A stretch of DNA of 64,000 nt from Atopobiaceae bacterium UBA1367 (GTDB lineage Bacteria > Actinomycetota > Coriobacteriia > Coriobacteriales > Atopobiaceae), in the NCBI GenBank assembly GCA_002305995.1, contig DBRN01000006.1, positions 215,144 to 279,143 on the forward strand, given 5' to 3'. The position numbers and the translations under genes were made by a program. Numbering within the stretch: the stretch's first letter is position 1; each line of letters starts with the position of its first letter. This document shows, piece after piece, positions 59,016 to 64,000 of this stretch. The notes beneath the pieces were generated by a model, which worked only from the letters and a program-made list of their open reading frames with translations, was not told where the DNA came from and ran no database searches.

Positions 59016-60302
59016 CTACTCACCCCCTTGTGGTTCGGTGCCCGATACCGGGACGGCGGGGTTGTCCTGCGAGGTCTCGGTGCCCACGACGGAGCGGCCC
59101 GCAACCTGCTGCGCCCGCGCCTTGTCGGTCTCGATCTGGTCGCGATAGCTTTGGACGACCGCACGTGCGTCATCCTCGCCGCTGACCACGACCCCGTCGC
59201 GCAGGCTCGCCTGCAAGGCGTCGGGAAGGTCGGAGAGCTGGACGGTCGAGGTCTCGGAGAGCGCGTAGAGGTCGTGTCCGAGCAGCGAGGCGTTGACACC
59301 GTGGTAGATGGCCACGGTGTCACCGTTTGCCCCAACGTACCACGAGCCGCGCACGAAGAGCATGGCGGCCACGAAGAGGGCGGCGCACATGCCCGCGAGC
59401 ACGAGGAACACGGTGCCAAACCTGACGAGGTGATAGCGTCGGTGCTGGTCGATGATGCCGTCGTCGACCACGTCGACCACCACGACGGTGACGTTGTCGT
59501 GGCCACCCTCCTGCAGGGCCGCGGCAACCAGGTTGTCCACGGTCGCCTGAGGCGTCGCGGACGACACGGCGATGGCCTCGATCTGGGAGTCCTCGATCAT
59601 CGACGAGAGCCCGTCCGAGCAGAGGAGCACACGGTCCTCTGCCGACACGTCGATGGTGAAGTGGTCGGCATACATGTCGGGGTCTGATCCCAGCGCGCGG
59701 GTGATCACCGAGCGCGAGGGGTGCACGCGCGCCTCGTCGGCCGTGATCTCGCCGGCGTCAACGAGCTCCTCGACGTAGGAGTGGTCGTGGGTCAGGCGGA
59801 CGAGCGCGCCGTTGTGAAGCAGGTAGACCCGCGAGTCGCCCACATGCGCGACGGCCATTCGGTTGAGCTCTATCGAGACCGCGGATGCGGTGCATCCCAT
59901 GCCCGGCTTCCCCTTGCCCATCTCGGCCCCCTCGATGACGGCGGCGTTCGCCGACTCGACGGCCGCTCCAAGGAGCAGGTCGTCGGCGTGCGCGGGGGCA
60001 TGCCGGGCAATGGTGGCGACGGTGATGGCGCTGGCAACCTCGCCCGCGGCATGGCCGCCCATGCCATCGCTCACGGCAAAGGTGGGCGCCTGTGCCAGGA
60101 AGGAGTCCTCGTTGTGCCCGCGAACCAGGCCAACGTCGGTGCGGGCGGCCCAGGCAAGGGTCGGCGTGGACCCGCTGTGGGTCTCGGCACCCTTCGAGTC
60201 GGGGATGACGGGGTCGTCGTGGCCGGGACTGTTGACGGGATCGGTCTCCTGCTCGTGGACGGTGCCCTTGGGCGGAGAGAGTCTCTGCCAAGGGAGCCTC
60301 AT
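59016..60302 (-). CDS. PP2C-family Ser/Thr phosphatase (PstP-like)
   Basis: 428 residues. The PPM/PP2C catalytic domain (about 45-285) has TDVGLVRGHNEDS, the metal motif AVSDGMGGHAAGE, AHVGDSRVYLL, LLCSDGLSSMI and GGHDNVTVVVV. One membrane helix near 300 leads to an extracytoplasmic region of about 110 residues. A cytoplasmic N-terminal extension of 45 residues is Pro/Asp-rich. It should reverse phosphorylation by the two kinases in this operon. It overlaps the FHA gene by 4 bp. Confidence 0.93.
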   Translation of the reverse strand: MRLPWQRLSPPKGTVHEQETDPVNSPGHDDPVIPDSKGAETHSGSTPTLAWAARTDVGLVRGHNEDSFLAQAPTFAVSDGMGGHAAGEVASAITVATIARHAPAHADDLLLGAAVESANAAVIEGAEMGKGKPGMGCTASAVSIELNRMAVAHVGDSRVYLLHNGALVRLTHDHSYVEELVDAGEITADEARVHPSRSVITRALGSDPDMYADHFTIDVSAEDRVLLCSDGLSSMIEDSQIEAIAVSSATPQATVDNLVAAALQEGGHDNVTVVVVDVVDDGIIDQHRRYHLVRFGTVFLVLAGMCAALFVAAMLFVRGSWYVGANGDTVAIYHGVNASLLGHDLYALSETSTVQLSDLPDALQASLRDGVVVSGEDDARAVVQSYRDQIETDKARAQQVAGRSVVGTETSQDNPAVPVSGTEPQGGE

Positions 60303-60712
60303 CGCCGGCTCGCTCTCATGATGGCGTCGCCCACCTGCACCTCGTCCCCGTCGCGCAGCGTCACGGGCTGACTGATGGGATGCCCGTTGACCAGCGTCCC
60401 GTTGGTGGAGCCCAAGTCCTCGAGCACGAGCGCCGGCCCCTGCAGGGTGAAGCGCGCATGGGTTGCCGAGACGAACGGCTCGCCGATGACGATGTCGGAT
60501 GATGGCGAGCGGCCGATGACCACCGGCCCGAGGATGTCGACGTGCAGGCCGCGCAGCGCCTTGCTGCCCTTCTCCACGTCGATCGACCAGATGGCGGTGT
60601 CACGACGCTGCCCGCGGACCAGCCCGATCCCCGTCTTCATCGTGGAGTAGAGGAAGAGGTACAGGAGTGCGACGAGTAGGATGCGGCCCGCGAACAGGAC
60701 GAGGTCGATCAT
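60299..60712 (-). CDS. FHA-domain membrane-anchored protein (FhaB/FipA-like)
   Basis: 137 residues: an N-terminal membrane helix (residues 3-24), a short linker, and an FHA domain with VVIGRSPSSDIVIGEPFVSATHARF and LEDLGSTNGTLVNGHPI, the phosphothreonine-binding loops. The size and helix-FHA order match FhaB of other actinobacteria, which links kinase signalling to division proteins. Overlaps the phosphatase gene by 4 bp. Confidence 0.9.
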   Translation of the reverse strand: MIDLVLFAGRILLVALLYLFLYSTMKTGIGLVRGQRRDTAIWSIDVEKGSKALRGLHVDILGPVVIGRSPSSDIVIGEPFVSATHARFTLQGPALVLEDLGSTNGTLVNGHPISQPVTLRDGDEVQVGDAIMRASRR

Positions 60713-60713
60713 C

Positions 60714-61841
60714 TCATGACTCCCTGAACTCGAGGTTCAGCAAGCCCACCGTGATGAGGTCGCCGTCGCGCAGGACGCATGCGTCGATGTCCACGTCGTT
60801 GACGAGCGTGCCGTTGGTGGAGTTGAGGTCGTGGATCCGCCAGCTGCGACCGTCGTAGACGAGGTCGGCGTGGCGACGGGAGACGTTGGGGTCGTGCAGC
60901 ACGATGCCGCTGGGGGTGCGCTCGCGGCCGATGGTGGTCTTGGGGGCCATGCCCACATAGGTGCGCCCGCTCTGGCGATCGATGAGCAGGCAGCTGACCG
61001 GCTCGTTCTCGACCACAGGTGCCGGCGCAGCGGTGACGGTGGAGTCCTGCGTGCTGGGCGTCTCACGCCTGACGGTGGCGGGGATCGCGATCGGGGCGGG
61101 GGCTCCGGAGGCCTCGTGCACCTGGGCGACCTGTGGCCCGACGACCTCGGGCACCGGGGTCACGATGGGGTTGACGTCGACGTCAACCACCTCGGGAAGG
61201 GACTCGGCCAGCGAGCGCGACTCGCTGACCACGGGCTCCGGCGCGTTGGCCTGGCTAAGCGACTCATCGACGAAGTCGGCGGGCAGCACGCCCAGGCCAG
61301 CCGAGCTGTCATCGCTGACGGCGTGCTCGACGACGGGCACCCCTTCGATTCCTGCCGGTGCGGCATGTGCCACAGGGGCCTCGGAATCCATGTGCTCGGA
61401 TGACGCGGCGCCGCCGAAGGCGCCAAAGCCGGCAAGGAACGCCTTCTCCTCCTCGCGCAGCTTCTCGAGGGTGAGGGCGTCCACGTTGTTTGCGAAGACG
61501 GCAAAGCGCCCGTGCTTGAGAGAGGGGTCGACCATGAAGCGGGAGACCGGCTTGCCGACGAACACGTACCCCTTGCGCGCGGCCTCCGCCTCGACAAACG
61601 ACGAGATCTCCTCGGTGAGCTGCCCGTACAGGCCCTTCATTGCGGCATCGTCATCGGATGCGACAAGGATGGTGAAGAGTGCGGGAGCAGTGTCCACGCC
61701 GTCGATGACGTAGGTCTCGGACTCCATCTCCCTCGCAGCACGCTTGGCGAGCTTCCTGAAGGAGAAGGGTGCGGCGTAGCCCTGCTGAGAGGACCCGAAG
61801 GCCTCGGCCACGCGGCTCTCAAACGCCTTGAACATGTTCAT
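60714..61841 (-). CDS. FHA-domain protein with N-terminal DUF3662 (FhaA-like)
   Basis: 375 residues. The N-terminal DUF3662-type domain (about 1-125) has FKAFESRVAEAFGSSQ and FRKLAKRAAREME. A Pro/Ala/Val/Glu-rich linker of about 150 residues follows, then a C-terminal FHA domain with TTIGRERTPSGIVLHDPNVSRRHADL and DLNSTNGTLVNDVDI. FhaA binds phosphorylated partners of the cell-wall machinery. ATG 61841 follows GAGGA and starts one base after the upstream kinase stop; ATG 61835 is an alternative. Confidence 0.92.
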   Translation of the reverse strand: MNMFKAFESRVAEAFGSSQQGYAAPFSFRKLAKRAAREMESETYVIDGVDTAPALFTILVASDDDAAMKGLYGQLTEEISSFVEAEAARKGYVFVGKPVSRFMVDPSLKHGRFAVFANNVDALTLEKLREEEKAFLAGFGAFGGAASSEHMDSEAPVAHAAPAGIEGVPVVEHAVSDDSSAGLGVLPADFVDESLSQANAPEPVVSESRSLAESLPEVVDVDVNPIVTPVPEVVGPQVAQVHEASGAPAPIAIPATVRRETPSTQDSTVTAAPAPVVENEPVSCLLIDRQSGRTYVGMAPKTTIGRERTPSGIVLHDPNVSRRHADLVYDGRSWRIHDLNSTNGTLVNDVDIDACVLRDGDLITVGLLNLEFRES

Positions 61842-61842
61842 G

Positions 61843-63597
61843 TCAATCCTCGCTCTCCCGATCCTCGTCACGTGGACCATGCAGGACGCATGCCGTGCAC
61901 ACGAGCACCCCCAAGAGTACCGCAATACCAGTATTGTCCCATGACGGGTCCACCCATATGCCCCCATTCTCCATCCGTGCGGCGAGAAGCTGGGAACTCA
62001 CCAAGAGGGTGCAGCCAAACGCCTGACCGGCGACCGCATGGGCGCTCGACGTTCCCCATCGCGTGATGACCGCACAGAGGGCCGCCGATGCGCCGCACCC
62101 AAGCAGGGCGAGCGACTGCGACGGCTGCGCCATCGGCACGAGCAGCGAGTCGACGAGTCCGTCGAGCGCAAACCCGGCGTCGAGCGCAACGGGCCAGAGC
62201 TTGCCGGCAAACCATGAGACGCAGGCGGTGAGGGCGGCCCGCGCGGGCGTGAGGGCGGTGCCGGCGACGAGCGTTCCCGCAATGGGCGAGCGCAGGGATG
62301 ACGGCAGGAGGAGCGCCGGCGTCGCGAGATGGCTTGTGGTGGCGCAGGTCGCCCACCACAAGGCGAACGCGATGGCCAGCACGATGGCAAGCAGCAGGGG
62401 CGCAGCGCTCGTCGCGTGAAGCAGCACCGTCGCGCAGAACCCCGCTCCCACCAGTGCCGACCCAAGGGGCGGCCAGAGGGCCGCCGCAGCCGCGCAGGCG
62501 AGCGCGACGGCCGCCGAGGCGGCGGGTGCGACATCTAGCAGCGAAGGCACTATGAACCATGCCGGATACAGCGTGGTCATCGCAGCGACCAGCCGCGCAA
62601 AGGCCCCCGGGAGCCAGGGGTGGCTGATGGCAAGCGGCAGTCGCTCCCCCTCCCAGTCCTCGGGATCGCTGGCAGCGTCTTCGGGAGCCTGCGAGAGGAG
62701 CCCACGGAGCGACGCCGCCCCACGGGCGGGATCTCCCAAAGCGAACACGAGCTCGCTCGCGAGCGTCTCCACCGAGGGGATGCGTGCCGACGGGGCCGGT
62801 GCGAGCGCCCCGAGCAACGCCTCCTCCGCCATGCCGGCAAGCGACGGGTCGATCTTTGCGGGATTTCTCGGGCCCTTGCGCATGAGCGCCAGCGACTGGT
62901 CTGCCGTGGGCGCGGCAAAGGGACTCGAGCCCAACAGGGCCTGCCACACGACGACAGCAAGGGAGAAGACGTCGGTGCGCTCATCCACCAGCTGTCCCTC
63001 GACCTGCTCGGGGGGCATGTAGCCAACGGTCCCGCCACGCGCCCCGCCGTACCCGGCCGCGGACGCGAGGGTCGCCATGCCGAAGTCGCAGAGCTTCACC
63101 ATGCCCGAGCGGTCGATCATGATGTTGGTGGGCTTGATGTCCATGTGGAGCACGCCATTCTCGTGGGCATACTCCAGCGCTGCCGCCACGGATTGCGTGA
63201 CGCATGCCGTCTCGTCGTGGGTGAGGACGCCACCCTCCACGCGGGAGAGCAGCTCGGCGAGGGTGAGCCCGTCGACGTACTCCATGACGAGGTAGGCGTA
63301 GGCCCCCTCGACCTCAAAGTCATGGACGGTGACTATGTTGGGATGGGAGAGCATGCTTGACGTGCGCGCCTCGGCAAGGGCCTCGGTGAGGGTCGAGGAT
63401 GCCCCGGTGCCCGCAAGGGGAAGCCGCTTGATTGCCACGCGCCTTTGGAGCCGCGTGTCCCAGCAGGTGAGGACGGTGCCGAAGCCACCAGTGCCACATG
63501 CGTTCATGATGCGGTAGCGGCTGAGCAGGACGTCTGCGTACGGCTGCGACCCGGCAGGCCCTGCCTGGCCGTATGTGAGGGGACGAGAGTCTGGCAT
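61843..63597 (-). CDS. Ser/Thr protein kinase with polytopic C-terminus
   Basis: 584 residues. The kinase domain (about 26-290) has CGTGGFGTVL, VAIKRL (Lys57), LHMDIKPTNIM (the usual HRD is HMD), CDFGMA and GTVGYMPPEQ. It lacks PASTA repeats; about 210 residues with eight or so membrane helices form the C-terminal half, ending in a charged tail. The start 63597 follows AGGAAGG. It is first in the FHA-PP2C-SEDS/PBP-PknB operon, which hints that the membrane part senses an envelope state. Confidence 0.88.
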   Translation of the reverse strand: MPDSRPLTYGQAGPAGSQPYADVLLSRYRIMNACGTGGFGTVLTCWDTRLQRRVAIKRLPLAGTGASSTLTEALAEARTSSMLSHPNIVTVHDFEVEGAYAYLVMEYVDGLTLAELLSRVEGGVLTHDETACVTQSVAAALEYAHENGVLHMDIKPTNIMIDRSGMVKLCDFGMATLASAAGYGGARGGTVGYMPPEQVEGQLVDERTDVFSLAVVVWQALLGSSPFAAPTADQSLALMRKGPRNPAKIDPSLAGMAEEALLGALAPAPSARIPSVETLASELVFALGDPARGAASLRGLLSQAPEDAASDPEDWEGERLPLAISHPWLPGAFARLVAAMTTLYPAWFIVPSLLDVAPAASAAVALACAAAAALWPPLGSALVGAGFCATVLLHATSAAPLLLAIVLAIAFALWWATCATTSHLATPALLLPSSLRSPIAGTLVAGTALTPARAALTACVSWFAGKLWPVALDAGFALDGLVDSLLVPMAQPSQSLALLGCGASAALCAVITRWGTSSAHAVAGQAFGCTLLVSSQLLAARMENGGIWVDPSWDNTGIAVLLGVLVCTACVLHGPRDEDRESED

Positions 63598-64000
63598 GGC
63601 CCTTCCTGCGTTTTGAGCTGTGTGTTGTGGGCTGCGCCTAGTGTACCCCTCCTGCGCGTGCCCGTGTGGGGCGTCGGACAGGTTGCGCACGATATCCTTT
63701 CTCACACGGCTCAAGATTGTCTCCCACGGCTCCAAATCGATTTGTCTGTGCCCGTTCGCTTGCTTTTGTGAGTACGTTTGCGTTTGTCTGTATGTTTGCG
63801 ACCCTTCGGTGCGACAACGTGGTTGTAGGGGGTCAAAAAGTGCCGACTAATCGGTTTGTAGGTGGGGATCGGAAAAGCATGCTCGAAAAAGTACAGACAA
63901 ACTTCCACCTGCCCCTAAAGATGAGTCAAGGGCGCCGCCTTCGTGTCCTGCCCCCCTGTCACAATTGCGACGGGGCGGGGACACTGATAATTGACTTTGC
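63598..64000. other. Region upstream of the kinase operon
   Basis: No convincing gene. On the minus strand TACACT at 63645-63640 is a candidate -10 for the kinase operon, 43 bases before its start. GTTTGTCTGTA (63782-63792) and TACAGACAAAC (63892-63902) form an 11-bp inverted repeat 100 bp apart. A 65-codon minus-strand frame at 63711-63908 has no ribosome site and shadow-like composition. GC content is lower here than in the neighbouring operon. Confidence 0.4.

Noticed and set aside
63711..63908. 65-codon minus-strand ORF upstream of the kinase operon
   Set aside because: No ribosome site, Lys/Arg/Thr-rich low-information sequence, and it overlaps an 11-bp inverted repeat likely to be regulatory or chance.

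Overview
The window reads as the replication-origin neighbourhood of a high-GC Gram-positive chromosome, most likely a member of the Coriobacteriia (Olsenella/Atopobium/Collinsella relatives). The basis is the order dnaA-dnaN-recF-DUF721-gyrB-gyrA on the minus strand diverging from rpmH-rnpA-yidD-yidC-khpB-rsmG-parA-parB on the plus strand, plus an actinobacterial FHA/PP2C/SEDS-PBP/PASTA-kinase cluster, UUG and GUG starts, and GC-rich codon use. Genus is inference; no rRNA lies in the window.

Layout. (1) 1-10.7 kb, minus strand: a surface-polysaccharide operon with two small EamA/SMR-type subunits, RmlC, a DPM1-like GT2 with its DUF2304 partner, two more GT2s, a DUF6541 membrane protein, a Wzx-like flippase, a DegT aminotransferase and a GT-C-like protein. 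(2) 10.7-11.7 kb: tRNA-Ile and tRNA-Ala separated by a perfect 16-bp hairpin, then a bifunctional-nuclease-family gene. (3) 11.7-22.3 kb: gyrA, gyrB, DUF721/DciA-like, recF, dnaN, dnaA and a histidine-kinase-type ATPase with a C-terminal winged helix. (4) 22.3-22.7 kb: the divergent gap where gene polarity switches, the best oriC candidate. (5) 22.7-27.8 kb: rpmH to parB, with three parS sites between 25.46 and 25.80 kb. (6) 27.9-41.7 kb: rlmN, ddl, an exonuclease-DinG helicase, a double-WYL regulator resembling fused PafB-PafC, a giant M28-peptidase-like membrane protein split by about 1,160 acidic residues, and an M29 aminopeptidase, with tRNA-Gly and tRNA-Lys. (7) 41.7-48.7 kb: argG-argH preceded by an arginine-rich leader peptide and a terminator, purB, and three copies of a 130-154 bp inverted-repeat element; two copies flank a lone PD-(D/E)XK/DUF559-like gene. 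(8) 48.3-53.9 kb: possible tiny ORFs, a Tat-type lipoprotein, a two-component system, purC, a membrane protein and tRNA-Arg. (9) 54.1-63.6 kb, minus strand: a signalling and cell-wall operon of polytopic Ser/Thr kinase, FhaA-like, FhaB-like, PP2C phosphatase, one SEDS-transpeptidase fusion and PASTA kinase.

How the parts fit. Regions 3-5 hold chromosome initiation, sliding clamp, gyrase and ParABS segregation together with ribosome and membrane-insertion genes. Region 9 couples reversible Ser/Thr phosphorylation to peptidoglycan polymerisation and cross-linking. Regions 1 and 9 both build the envelope. The most novel signals are the putative arginine attenuator before argG, the inverted-repeat family framing a lone nuclease-like gene, the M28-like protein with Ser-Ser where the catalytic Glu pair is expected, and the SEDS-PBP fusion.
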